Assembly (NCBI RefSeq): GCF_029760855.1
Contig: NZ_SOSI01000005.1
Span: forward strand, 62,001-126,000
Source of the DNA: Erythrobacter litoralis
GTDB taxonomy: Bacteria; Pseudomonadota; Alphaproteobacteria; Sphingomonadales; Sphingomonadaceae
Direction: 5' to 3'
Length of the DNA: 64,000 nucleotides
Under the pieces are notes generated by a model. It saw nothing but the letters and a program-made list of their open reading frames with translations. It had not been told where the DNA came from and searched no databases. The translations under genes and the position numbers were made by a program. Below are positions 8,651-17,173 of the stretch, one piece after another (the stretch's first letter is position 1; each line of letters opens with the position of its first letter).

Positions 8651-8954
8651 TCTCTGCTTTCGTGGGACTGTTTTTCGGCTTTTACCTCACTCGCTATCGG
8701 CGCCGAGTATAGTCGGCGAGACCTTAGCGACGTAGGTGCTTGGGTTGCGATCCCAATCGACCAAGCATCTGAAATATGTCATTTGAAACACGGTAAGAGA
8801 TACAGGCTTTCCTACAACAACGCGATACCCGCAGAAGCTCATTACGAGTGCAAATTTCTTTTTTACCGGCCCAAGAGGCCAATCCTGAGCAGTTACTCTT
8901 TATGCCCTGAACCCTGTTCCATGTGTTCCATCCAGTAGGACTCCGCATTTTCGA
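8651..8954. other. Gene-poor low-GC stretch with possible decayed coding sequence
   Basis: No confident gene is seen in these 304 bases. Two coding-like frames exist. One, open 8554-8712 and lacking a good start codon, encodes EVEWTYEILVSAFVGLFFGF followed by a basic end (YLTRYRRRV), like a membrane anchor. The other continues in the frame of the upstream 98-residue ORF after its stop and stays open to 8938. Either could be the remains of a protein broken by frameshift or a stop. No tRNA, terminator or repeat is evident. Confidence 0.35.
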
Positions 8955-9743
8955 ATGAAGCCATCGACTCGCCTTTCCGCCGCCTTCTGCAAGCCCAACC
9001 CCGCGCTCGTCTGCTTCCTTACGGCGGGAGACAGCGACACCGCGGCCAATCTCGATGCGCTGGTCGAGGGCGGTGCGGATGTGATTGAACTCGGTATGCC
9101 CTTTACCGATCCGATGGCAGACGGCCCGGCAATCCAGAACGCGAATATCCGTGCGCTCGGCAACGGTACGACGACGGCGCAGGTCTTCGCCATTGCCGCC
9201 TCCTTTCGCGAACGCCATCCGGACGTCCCACTGGTGCTGATGGGTTATGCCAATCCGATGGTGCGGCGCGGGTCGGAATGGTTCGCGGCCCAATGTAAGG
9301 CAGCCGGGATCGACGGGGTTATCTGCGTTGACATCCCGCCAGAGGAGGACGAGGCGCTCGGCCCCGCCCTTCGCGCCGCCGGTATCGCGCCGATCCGCCT
9401 CGCCACACCGACCACCGATGCCAAGCGTTTACCTGCCGTGATCGAGGGGAGCGAGGGGTTCCTCTATTACGTCTCGGTCGCCGGGATTACCGGCAAGCAA
9501 CAGGCGGCGCAAACATCGATCGAGGAAGCGGTCGCGCGATTGAAGGCGGCGACGGACCTGCCGGTCGCGGTCGGCTTCGGCATCCGCACGCCCGAACAGG
9601 CGGGCGCGGTGGCGAAGGTGGCGGACGGCGTGGTGGTCGGCTCCGCGTTGGTGGAACTGTGCGCAAAGCATGGGGCGGACGCGCCTAAGGCTATACGGGA
9701 ACTCACCGCTTCCCTGGCCGAGGCCGTGCACAGCGCGCGCTGA
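8955..9743 (+). CDS. trpA: Tryptophan synthase alpha subunit
   Basis: This 262-residue TIM barrel cleaves indole-3-glycerol phosphate and passes indole to TrpB. The catalytic Glu45 (IELGMPF) and Asp56 (DPMADGP) are present, as is the phosphate-binding GFGIRTPEQ near residue 215. The gene is separated from trpB by about 800 bases of low-GC DNA, an unusual break in a pair normally cotranscribed. accD follows 41 bases downstream. Confidence 0.95.
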   Translation: MKPSTRLSAAFCKPNPALVCFLTAGDSDTAANLDALVEGGADVIELGMPFTDPMADGPAIQNANIRALGNGTTTAQVFAIAASFRERHPDVPLVLMGYANPMVRRGSEWFAAQCKAAGIDGVICVDIPPEEDEALGPALRAAGIAPIRLATPTTDAKRLPAVIEGSEGFLYYVSVAGITGKQQAAQTSIEEAVARLKAATDLPVAVGFGIRTPEQAGAVAKVADGVVVGSALVELCAKHGADAPKAIRELTASLAEAVHSAR

Positions 9744-9784
9744 CCGTTTGAGCTTTACGACAATTCCCTTATAGCGCCGCCCCC

Positions 9785-10633
9785 ATGAACTGGTTCAATC
9801 GCGTCCGTAACAACCTGCCGTTCCTGCCGAAGCGTACGACGGACGAGAATCTTTGGGTGAAATGCCCGAACTGCCAGCAGATGGTGTTCGCGCAGGAATA
9901 TCACGACAATAGCGACGTGTGCCCACGCTGCGGCCATCACGGGCGGATCGGCGCGGATCGCCGCCTCGCCATGCTGCTCGATGAAGGGTACGAGGTTCTG
10001 CCCATTCCCGAGGTGCAGGAAGATCCGCTCAGGTTTCGCGATTCCAAACGCTATACCGACCGGTTGAAGCAGGCGCGCGCGAAGAGCCCGCACCGCGATG
10101 CCTTCCTGGTAGGGTCCGGCGCGGTCGATGGACGTGCTGCGGTGATCGGCGTGCAGGATTTCGGGTTCATGGGAGGCAGCATGGGCATGGCGGTCGGCAA
10201 GGCCTTCTGCGAAGGTGCGGAGAAGGCACTCGGGCGCCGCTGCGCCTATGTGGTCGTGACGGCGGCGGGCGGCGCTCGGATGCAGGAGGGCATCCTCAGC
10301 CTCATGCAGATGCCGCGCGCCACGGTAATGACGCGGCGGCTGAAGGAGGCGGGCCTCCCCTATATCGTGATCCTCACCGATCCGACGACAGGCGGCGTGA
10401 CGGCGAGCTATGCAATGCTGGGCGATATCCATCTCGCCGAACCGGGCGCACTGATCGGCTTCGCCGGTCAACGCGTGATCCAGGACACCATTCGCGAGCA
10501 GTTGCCAGACGGTTTTCAGCGCGCGGAATATCTGCACAAGCACGGCATGGTGGACATGGTGGTGCATCGCCACGACCTGCGCCGGACGCTGGCCGACCTG
10601 CTCGGCTATCTCGAACCGCAAGCGGCCGCCTGA
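9785..10633 (+). CDS. accD: Acetyl-CoA carboxylase carboxyltransferase subunit beta
   Basis: AccD forms the carboxyltransferase with AccA and makes malonyl-CoA for fatty acid synthesis. The 282-residue protein has an N-terminal zinc ribbon with Cys27, Cys30, Cys46 and Cys49 (KCPNC, VCPRCG). The crotonase-like domain carries GGARMQEG and [12 protein letters not shown]. The trpA-accD-folC order is common in Alphaproteobacteria and supports the call. folC starts 6 bases after its stop. Confidence 0.96.
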   Translation: MNWFNRVRNNLPFLPKRTTDENLWVKCPNCQQMVFAQEYHDNSDVCPRCGHHGRIGADRRLAMLLDEGYEVLPIPEVQEDPLRFRDSKRYTDRLKQARAKSPHRDAFLVGSGAVDGRAAVIGVQDFGFMGGSMGMAVGKAFCEGAEKALGRRCAYVVVTAAGGARMQEGILSLMQMPRATVMTRRLKEAGLPYIVILTDPTTGGVTASYAMLGDIHLAEPGALIGFAGQRVIQDTIREQLPDGFQRAEYLHKHGMVDMVVHRHDLRRTLADLLGYLEPQAAA

Positions 10634-10639
10634 GGCGCC

Positions 10640-11935
10640 ATGCGCGATTTCGCGCGGTCGGACGATCCGGCGGTCCAGTCGCAGCTCGACCGGCTGGCTG
10701 CTCTTTCCGTGCCACAGGGGCGGCTAGGGCTGGAGACGATCCGGGCGCTGCTGGCACGGCTGAGCAATCCGCAGCGGCGGCTGCCCCCGGTGTTCCATGT
10801 CGCCGGGACGAACGGCAAGGGCTCGACCTGCGCCTTCCTGCGAGCCATTATGGAGGCGGACAGCAAGCGCGTCCACGTGACGACCAGCCCGCATCTGGTG
10901 CGCTACAACGAACGCATCCGGGTTGCGGGCGAGCTTATCCGCGATGCGCGTTTGGCGACGGTTCTTTCCGAGGTGCTGGACGCCGGAGAGGATCTTGGAC
11001 CGAGCTTCTTCGAGGTGACTGTTGCGGCGGCTTTCCTGGAGTTCTCACGCGTACCGGCGGATGCCTGCGTGGTGGAGGTTGGCCTCGGCGGACGGTTCGA
11101 TGCCACCAATGTATTAGGGGAGGATGTGCTTGCGGCGTGCGGGATCGCAGCGCTGGGGATCGATCACGAACAGTTTTTGCTGGCACCGGAAGGCGGAGTG
11201 CCGACAGAACCTCTGGCGCGGATTGCGTTCGAAAAGGCAGGAATAACGAAACCGGGAGTACCGCTCTGCGCGTTGTCCTGCCTCCCCGCCCCCATGCTTG
11301 AAATCGAGCGCGCAGCGATGACGAACGGCGCGCCATTGGCGCTTGGCGGCCGGGACTGGCAGGTGAGTGTCGATGTGGCCGGGCTGCATTACGAAGATCG
11401 ACATGGCCCTCTCGAATTGCCCATCCCGCATCTCCTCGGCGCGCATCAGGCAGAAAATGCCGGGCTGGCGATCGCAATGCTGCGGCATCAGGATCGAGTG
11501 TCAGTCGGCGTGGAATCTTACGTCGAGGCTATGGCGACGGCACAATGGCCCGCCCGCCTCCAACGGCTCGGTCCCGGTCCGCTCGCCGGAACGCGCGAGG
11601 TATGGCTCGACGGGGGGCACAATGCCAGCGCCGGTGCCATGCTGGCGGCGCATTTCGCAGGGCGACCGCTGCATCTCGTCATCGGCATGCTGACGGCGAA
11701 GGACCCGGCCTCACTCGTGAGGCCGCTGGCCACTTCCCTGCAGAGTATTACGGCGGTGCCCGTGCCGGGTCACGAATGGCATGGAGCCGAGGCGTTCGGC
11801 GTGGATGCGAGACTGGTAGAGGATGTGGCCGTGGTAATGGCGGATTTGCCCGATGATGGGCTGCCAGTACTTATCGCAGGCTCGCTGTACCTAGCCGGCG
11901 AAGTCCTGCGATTGAACGGCGAGATACCTCGATAG
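10640..11935 (+). CDS. folC: Bifunctional dihydrofolate/folylpolyglutamate synthase
   Basis: FolC adds glutamate to dihydropteroate and to folates. The 431-residue Mur-ligase-family protein has the ATP-binding P-loop HVAGTNGKGST at about residue 53, the folate loop TSPHLVRYNERI and the central EVGLGGRFDATN. The C-terminal domain carries WLDGGHNASAGAML. It is the last gene of the trp-acc-fol unit and is convergent with the permease gene, with only 4 bases between them. Confidence 0.95.
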   Translation: MRDFARSDDPAVQSQLDRLAALSVPQGRLGLETIRALLARLSNPQRRLPPVFHVAGTNGKGSTCAFLRAIMEADSKRVHVTTSPHLVRYNERIRVAGELIRDARLATVLSEVLDAGEDLGPSFFEVTVAAAFLEFSRVPADACVVEVGLGGRFDATNVLGEDVLAACGIAALGIDHEQFLLAPEGGVPTEPLARIAFEKAGITKPGVPLCALSCLPAPMLEIERAAMTNGAPLALGGRDWQVSVDVAGLHYEDRHGPLELPIPHLLGAHQAENAGLAIAMLRHQDRVSVGVESYVEAMATAQWPARLQRLGPGPLAGTREVWLDGGHNASAGAMLAAHFAGRPLHLVIGMLTAKDPASLVRPLATSLQSITAVPVPGHEWHGAEAFGVDARLVEDVAVVMADLPDDGLPVLIAGSLYLAGEVLRLNGEIPR

Positions 11936-11939
11936 CCGC

Positions 11940-13676
11940 TTAAGTAGCAGCCACCTCACCGGCCTCTGGCGCCACAACTCCCGCCGCGGCTTTCGATCGG
12001 CTTTCACGCCACCACTCGATACACACCAGCGCCACCGCGCCGAAGCCGATAAACGTGGTCAGCACGAAGACGTCGTAATATCCCTGTACCTCGATCATTT
12101 CGCCTAGCGCTCCTCGGCCCAGCGTGCCGACCAGCAGTGTGATCGAGCTTAGCAGCGCATATTGCACCGCGCTGAATTTCTTCGACACGATGGAGGAAAG
12201 CCAGGCGACATAGGCCGCGCCGGCGATCCCCACGGCAAGGTTTTCAAACATGATTGTGAAGGTCAGGCGCGCAAGGCCTTCTGCCTCTACAAACGAGATA
12301 CCAGCCAGAAACTCGATCAGTGCAGTGAAGCCTATCGCGTCGCTCGCCGCTTGCATGTAACGCCCCCCGGCAGCAAGATCGGCATAGAGTAGGTTCGTCA
12401 ACGCGGCGAGGAGACCTCCGGTGGCCAGGGTGAACATCCGGCCTAATACCGTCAGCATCCAGCCGCCAAGCGCCAGCCCCGCGATGATGGCGAATACCCC
12501 GAAAAACTTGGACGCAAAGGCCACCTGGTCGTTCGAATACTCGAGCTCGCCGAGATAGAACGGGTAGGCAAAGGTGCCCCAGATTGCGTCGCAGATGCGG
12601 TAGGTCAGCACCACCGCAAGTATCAGGATCAGCGACCAGCCCATCCGCCCTACGAACTCGACCAACGGCAGCACGAGCGCGCGATAGAGATGGTCCGCCG
12701 CATAACCGCTGCCCTTGGCAGGCGGGGCGTCCTCGGCGAGAACGTGTAATCCTTTGCGCTTCTGCCCGGCCAGCCAACCGGCGATCAGCGCCGGCAGCAC
12801 TATGGTGGCGACGATGATCCAAGGGCCGACATTCAAAGTAAAGTCGGTCGGGTTCGGGCGATCTTCCGGCGCGTAAGTCATCGACATAACCATAAAGGTC
12901 AGGACCACGCCGATCGCACCGGCCCACAATAGACCTACTAAAGCCAGCGCCTTGTTGCGGATTGAGGGAGTCAGCTCGCCGGCATGCCGCAAGGCGCGAA
13001 CCTGCGCGTCACCCTCCGTATCGGCGATCCCAGCATCGCCGTCCGCATTCGGAGCGAACAAGCCCACGAAGCCGATGGCGAGCAGGATGGCGCCCATAAG
13101 CATATAGGTTTGCGGCCAGCCGATACGCGCCGCGATTATGAGACCCAAGGCGCCGCCCACGAGGGAAGAAAGCCGGTATCCCATTTGGTAAACGGTCGAG
13201 AGGATGTCGATCGTCGCCTCGTCGTCGGCAACGTCGATGCGCCAGGCGTTGATAGCGATGTCCTGCGTCGCCGAAGCGAACGCCCCGATTCCCGCAAGCA
13301 ACGAAAACCAGCCCAATTGCGTGCGCGGCTCCAGCAGCGCCAGCATCACAAGGATCGCCCCCAACAGCAATTGCATTGGGACGATCCACTGCTTGCGCTT
13401 GCCGAGCTTGCGCAGCAGCGGGATCTCAACCTTGTCGATCAACGGTGACCACAGGAACTGAAAGGCATAGGCGAGGCCGATGAGCGAGAAAATGCCCATC
13501 GTCTCGAGATCGACGTCCGCCTCGGTCAACCATGCAAACAGCGTTCCGAGGAACAGCGCGAAGGGCAGACCGCTGGCGAACCCGAACAGCAGCATGAAGC
13601 CGGTCTTGCGGTTGCGCAAAGCCAACGCCAGCACGCGCCATTTCGATTGTTTCGGTTCGGCGGTGGCCTCTGCCAT
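11940..13676 (-). CDS. AmpG-like muropeptide permease (MFS)
   Basis: This 578-residue major facilitator resembles AmpG, which imports anhydromuropeptides released during wall turnover. The N-terminus has FGFASGLPFALFLGTLFAWL, the AmpG-like first helix, and about 12-14 hydrophobic segments follow. A hydrophilic loop lies in the middle (about residues 205-240, DGDAGIADTEGDAQ), making it longer than E. coli AmpG at 491. A clear GGAAGGG site precedes the start. It is divergent from the Rieske oxygenase, with 67 bases shared. Substrate is inferred from family resemblance. Confidence 0.8.
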   Translation of the reverse strand: MAEATAEPKQSKWRVLALALRNRKTGFMLLFGFASGLPFALFLGTLFAWLTEADVDLETMGIFSLIGLAYAFQFLWSPLIDKVEIPLLRKLGKRKQWIVPMQLLLGAILVMLALLEPRTQLGWFSLLAGIGAFASATQDIAINAWRIDVADDEATIDILSTVYQMGYRLSSLVGGALGLIIAARIGWPQTYMLMGAILLAIGFVGLFAPNADGDAGIADTEGDAQVRALRHAGELTPSIRNKALALVGLLWAGAIGVVLTFMVMSMTYAPEDRPNPTDFTLNVGPWIIVATIVLPALIAGWLAGQKRKGLHVLAEDAPPAKGSGYAADHLYRALVLPLVEFVGRMGWSLILILAVVLTYRICDAIWGTFAYPFYLGELEYSNDQVAFASKFFGVFAIIAGLALGGWMLTVLGRMFTLATGGLLAALTNLLYADLAAGGRYMQAASDAIGFTALIEFLAGISFVEAEGLARLTFTIMFENLAVGIAGAAYVAWLSSIVSKKFSAVQYALLSSITLLVGTLGRGALGEMIEVQGYYDVFVLTTFIGFGAVALVCIEWWRESRSKAAAGVVAPEAGEVAAT

Positions 13677-13743
13677 GCGATCCCTTCCTTTATGCCCTCA
13701 AGTTTGAGACACTAGCGGGACGAAAGAGGAAGGAACAGGCACG

Positions 13744-14907
13744 ATGAACGACGCGTTGTCGAAACTTGCCGGACGCAGGCCGACGGACGGCATGCTGGCC
13801 TTGGCGCAGGACATCGCCGAAAACCGGCAGCGCGAAGGCCTCCCGCAAAGCAGCGTGCCCGCCCATGTCTACACCGACCCCGGTTATTGGCAGCGCGAGA
13901 AGGCCGCAATTTACGACCGGATGCCGCAAATCCTGTGCCCAAGCGCGCTCTTGCCCGATCCGGGCATGACGGTGCCCCACGATGCAACCGGCCGTCCGTT
14001 GCTGATCACGCGCGACAAGGACGGGATTGCACATGTCTTCCTCAACGTTTGCCGTCATCGCGGCACGCGGCTGGTCGAGGGAAGCGAAGTGCAATGCACG
14101 AAGCGGTTGGTCTGTCCGTATCACGCGTGGACCTATTCGGTGGACGGTCGGCTGCTTGCCCTGCCCCGCCCCGATACGTTTCCGGACCTCGACAAAGAGG
14201 AGATGGGTCTGATCGAACTCCCGTCGCGCGAAAGCGGGGGACTGATCTGGTTCTCACCGAACCGCGGAGGCGCGGACTTCTCCGATATTGAAAAGCTCGG
14301 CGAAGATTTCGACGCACTTGGCATGGGCGAGCACGTGCTGTTCCGTAGGAAAACGCACGAAGTGGCGGGCAATTGGAAGCTTATCATGGACGCGTTTCTC
14401 GAAAGCTACCATGTCACGCGGTTGCATGCGAAGACGATCGGGCCATTCTTCAAGGACGGGATAACCAGCGGCGACATGATTGGCCCGCATTCGCGCAGCG
14501 CCGTCGGTCGGCTTGAGGATATGGAAGCGATCGATCTCACCGATATGGCGCAACTGCGCCGCGTGGTGACCTTTGCTTACCAGTTGCTGCCGGGCGCGTT
14601 GATCATCCCCAGCCCCGATTACATCAACGTAATGGTGATGATGCCGCAAGCGCACGACCGGACGCTGGTGGAAGATTTCATGCTGATCCCGGAACATCCG
14701 ACGACCGACAAGGCAAGGGCGCATTGGGAGAAGAGCTGGGCGCTGCTCGATGGCGGGGTGTTTGCGAGCGAAGACTTCCGCGCCGCCGAACTCGGGCAAC
14801 AGGGCCTTGAGAGCGGGGCGGTGGCCGAATTGACACTCGGTACGCTGGAGACCGGCGTGCGGCGATATCACGAGACGGTGGAAGAGGCGTTGCGCACGGC
14901 GAACTGA
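13744..14907 (+). CDS. Rieske non-haem iron oxygenase, catalytic subunit
   Basis: This 387-residue protein is a ring-hydroxylating-type oxygenase alpha subunit. The Rieske [2Fe-2S] ligands are Cys103-x-His105 and Cys124-x2-His127 (NVCRHRG, CPYHAW). The mononuclear iron site is ESYHVTRLH, giving His223 and His228. Glu220 stands at the bridging position that is Asp in naphthalene-type dioxygenases; Glu is known from the CntA/YeaW group acting on quaternary ammonium compounds. No reductase, ferredoxin or small subunit is adjacent, so partners are elsewhere. Ribosome site AGAGGAAGG is upstream. Substrate is unknown. Confidence 0.88.
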   Translation: MNDALSKLAGRRPTDGMLALAQDIAENRQREGLPQSSVPAHVYTDPGYWQREKAAIYDRMPQILCPSALLPDPGMTVPHDATGRPLLITRDKDGIAHVFLNVCRHRGTRLVEGSEVQCTKRLVCPYHAWTYSVDGRLLALPRPDTFPDLDKEEMGLIELPSRESGGLIWFSPNRGGADFSDIEKLGEDFDALGMGEHVLFRRKTHEVAGNWKLIMDAFLESYHVTRLHAKTIGPFFKDGITSGDMIGPHSRSAVGRLEDMEAIDLTDMAQLRRVVTFAYQLLPGALIIPSPDYINVMVMMPQAHDRTLVEDFMLIPEHPTTDKARAHWEKSWALLDGGVFASEDFRAAELGQQGLESGAVAELTLGTLETGVRRYHETVEEALRTAN

Positions 14908-14925
14908 ACTCGTATCCGCGCGCCG

Positions 14926-15690
14926 ATGGCCGATAACAGACTTCCCGAAGCGGGCGACCGGATCGCCAAGCTACTTGCCCGTGCCGGGATCGCAAGTCGA
15001 CGCGAAGTCGAACGCATGATCGCCGACGGCCGCGTAGCGGTGAACGGAAAGGTGCTCGACACGCCTGCGGTTAAGCTCGACAATCTGAAGGGCGTGACGG
15101 TGGACGGCAAGGCGGTGGAAGCGGCGGAAGCACCGCGCCTGTTCGCCTTCCACAAACCGTCGGGCCTACTGACGGCTGAACGCGATCCGCAGGGAAGGCC
15201 CACGATCTATGCGGCGTTGCGGAACGCTTTGCCGCGCGGTGCGGGACGGGTGATGCCGATCGGTCGGCTTGATTTTACGACCGAGGGTCTTCTGCTGCTC
15301 ACGAACGACGGCGAGTTGAAGCGGGCCATGGAACTGCCGTCGACAGGCGTTCCGCGCACCTATCGTGCCCGCGCCTTCGGCGACATTACGCAAGCCCAGC
15401 TCGACGATCTGATCGAAGGGATCGAGATCGACGGCGTTCGCTATGGCAGGATCGAGGCCGATCTCGAACGCGGATCGGGCAAGAACCGCTGGATCGAAAT
15501 GACGCTGACCGAGGGCAAGAACCGCGAGGTCCGCCGGGTGCTCGAGCACCTCGGATTGCAGGTGAACCGATTGTTGCGCACAGCCTATGGTCCTTTCGAG
15601 CTGGCCGATTTGCCGCGCGGCCAGGCCGTCGAAATCCGCCAGGTCGACGTCGAACGCTATCGCAAGACCCTGGTGCGCGGACAGGCATGA
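14926..15690 (+). CDS. rluB: rRNA pseudouridine synthase, RsuA/RluB family
   Basis: This 254-residue protein converts uridine to pseudouridine in rRNA. An S4 RNA-binding domain covers about residues 8-65 (RIAKLLARAGIASRREVERM). The catalytic motif is GRLDFTTEGLLLLTNDG, containing the nucleophile Asp. RluB, which modifies 23S rRNA, is the best match by length and order; RluE/RluF-like specificity cannot be excluded. It overlaps rsmD by 4 bases (ATGA), forming a two-gene RNA-modification unit. Confidence 0.85.
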   Translation: MADNRLPEAGDRIAKLLARAGIASRREVERMIADGRVAVNGKVLDTPAVKLDNLKGVTVDGKAVEAAEAPRLFAFHKPSGLLTAERDPQGRPTIYAALRNALPRGAGRVMPIGRLDFTTEGLLLLTNDGELKRAMELPSTGVPRTYRARAFGDITQAQLDDLIEGIEIDGVRYGRIEADLERGSGKNRWIEMTLTEGKNREVRRVLEHLGLQVNRLLRTAYGPFELADLPRGQAVEIRQVDVERYRKTLVRGQA

Positions 15691-16241
15691 GGATTATCGC
15701 AGGCGACTGGCGCGGGCGGACTATCCATGCTCCGCGCGGCGAGACGACTCGTCCGACCGCCGACAGGACGCGCGAAACGATGTTCAACATGCTCGTTAGC
15801 CGCGTCGGCAGCTTCGACGAGCTAAGCGTCGCGGACCTGTTTGCAGGCTCCGGTGCGCTCGGTCTTGAGGCATTGTCCCGCGGTGCAGCCCACTGCCTGT
15901 TCGTCGAACAGGACGGTGACGCCGTGAAGGCGATGCGGAAGAACGTGGAGGCGTTCGACGTCCGGCGGCGCGCAACGATACAGCAGGGTTCGGTGATGAC
16001 CCTCGGGCCTGCGAAGGTGCCGCATGACCTCATCCTCCTCGATCCGCCTTACGATACGGGAGCGGGAAACGTCGCGCTGGATCGCTTGCTGCGGCTCGGC
16101 TGGATCGGTCCGGCGACGTGGATCGCGCTGGAGACGCGGCGCCAGGAAACGGTCACGATCAACGGGTTGGAGGTCTCGGCAGAGCGCAAGGTGGGCAAAG
16201 CCCATATCTGGCTGATGCAGCTCGCCGGATTGCGGACATGA
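15687..16241 (+). CDS. rsmD: 16S rRNA (guanine-966-N2)-methyltransferase RsmD
   Basis: RsmD methylates G966 of 16S rRNA in the small subunit. This 184-residue class I methyltransferase begins MRIIAGDWRGR, carries TRPTADRTRETMFNML, the SAM-binding DLFAGSGALGLEALSRGA and the catalytic LLDPPYDTG. Its ATG overlaps the preceding stop. A hairpin follows the stop by a few bases. Confidence 0.94.
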   Translation: MRIIAGDWRGRTIHAPRGETTRPTADRTRETMFNMLVSRVGSFDELSVADLFAGSGALGLEALSRGAAHCLFVEQDGDAVKAMRKNVEAFDVRRRATIQQGSVMTLGPAKVPHDLILLDPPYDTGAGNVALDRLLRLGWIGPATWIALETRRQETVTINGLEVSAERKVGKAHIWLMQLAGLRT

Positions 16242-16247
16242 AAGAGA

Positions 16248-16269
16248 CGGGGCCGCGAAGCCCCGCCTT
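16248..16269. terminator. Hairpin between convergent genes
   Basis: CGGGGC (16248-16253) and GCCCCG (16260-16265) form a 6-bp GC stem with a 6-base loop, followed by CCTTT. The T run is short. It lies between the ends of rsmD and the convergent secreted-protein gene and could serve either strand. Confidence 0.5.
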
Positions 16270-16291
16270 TCCGAGTAATTTACGGCATTTA

Positions 16292-17062
16292 TTAGTCGTC
16301 GGCCATGCGGTCGGCCGGGAAGTTATCGAGCGGGCGGGTTACACCGCGACCACGCTCGCCGGCTTCCCAAGCGTTGATGCAATTGTCCTGCGCGTTGCTT
16401 TCGCAAATCGGAAGATCGCCGGTCGGCGGACCCTGATCTCCCGGCGTCGCTTGAACTACTTCGCTACGAACGAAACGCATATTGCCGGATGCCATCGTGC
16501 CGGTGGTCGAAGATCCCGCCATGTTGCTGGTCATCGAGCCGGTTGTCGAACTGTTCGCCATTCCGGTCGTGCCGCTGTTGTTCATCGAACCGGTGGTGGA
16601 GCTACTCGTCATACCGCTCGTGCTGGCCGAACCATTCACCATGCCCTGTGAACCGGTAGCCGCCGTATTGCCGTTCATCTGTGCGGCAATTGAAGTCCAA
16701 GCTGCGGTGCGCTGTTCCGGCGTCATCTGCATGATGCGCGATTGCTGATCGCTGGTCAGAACCCACCAGGCGCGCGTCTGAACGGGCGTGAGCGTCCAGT
16801 AATATTCCTGCGATGCCATATCGAGGTTGTCGTACGCCGTCTGACGATCTGCCGGCCACGTGTCGTACATGCCCTGCTGGCTGGTCGACATCGAATAGGC
16901 TTCACCATCCATGTCTTCCATGGTGTCTGCCTGGTCAGTGGTCTGCATCGTCGACCCGGTCGTCGATGGCATGGTGTTGGAGGGGTTGCTCGTCGATTGG
17001 GCGAATGCGGGGGCCGCGATCATCGCGATGGCAGCGGCACCGGAAAACATTAATGTACGCAT
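16292..17062 (-). CDS. Secreted Ser/Thr/Gly/Met-rich repeat protein, unknown
   Basis: This 256-residue protein starts with a clear signal peptide (MRTLMFSGAAAIAMIAAPAFA, cleavage after AFA). The mature N-terminus is rich in Ser, Thr, Met and Gln. A globular-looking part at about residues 65-130 has YYWTLTPVQTRAWW and MQMTPEQRTAAW. A low-complexity tract at about 145-195 repeats SSTTGSM and close variants three times. The C-terminal part has two Cys (CESNAQDNCINAW), which may form a disulfide. Probably periplasmic or surface exposed; no family recognised. A possible stress promoter lies upstream. Confidence 0.75.
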   Translation of the reverse strand: MRTLMFSGAAAIAMIAAPAFAQSTSNPSNTMPSTTGSTMQTTDQADTMEDMDGEAYSMSTSQQGMYDTWPADRQTAYDNLDMASQEYYWTLTPVQTRAWWVLTSDQQSRIMQMTPEQRTAAWTSIAAQMNGNTAATGSQGMVNGSASTSGMTSSSTTGSMNNSGTTGMANSSTTGSMTSNMAGSSTTGTMASGNMRFVRSEVVQATPGDQGPPTGDLPICESNAQDNCINAWEAGERGRGVTRPLDNFPADRMADD

Positions 17063-17098
17063 GGGAGAAAACTCCTTCTTCCTTTGAATTGCCTAGTT

Positions 17099-17124
17099 TA
17101 CGCGAAAGGGAGGGCGTCGGTTCC
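17099..17124 (-). promoter_or_regulatory. Weak sigma-EcfG-like promoter candidate
   Basis: On the minus strand GGAAC (17124-17120), 17 bases, then CGTA (17102-17099) resembles the alphaproteobacterial general-stress consensus GGAAC-N16/17-CGTT with one mismatch. It lies 37 bases before the secreted repeat protein start. One mismatch in a short motif makes this tentative. Confidence 0.3.
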
Positions 17125-17150
17125 GAACCGGCCTTGCCTGACTGCACCCC

Positions 17151-17165
17151 GTTCCCTAACTGTTC
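17151..17165. promoter_or_regulatory. LexA (SOS) box upstream of UvrD/PcrA-like helicase
   Basis: GTTC-CCTAACT-GTTC is a perfect match to the alphaproteobacterial LexA operator GTTC-N7-GTTC. It ends 8 bases before the helicase ATG at 17174, where bound LexA would block transcription or very early elongation. The recA gene in this window has the same motif, which supports the reading. Confidence 0.75.
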
Positions 17166-17173
17166 ACCATTCC

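Noticed and set aside
8903-8932. GTTC-N5-GTTC near 8910 as an SOS box
   Set aside because: The spacing is 5 rather than 7 bases, so it does not match the LexA operator.
9755-10621. A 288-residue minus-strand frame across accD
   Set aside because: accD is complete on the plus strand. The antisense frame has no supporting ribosome site.
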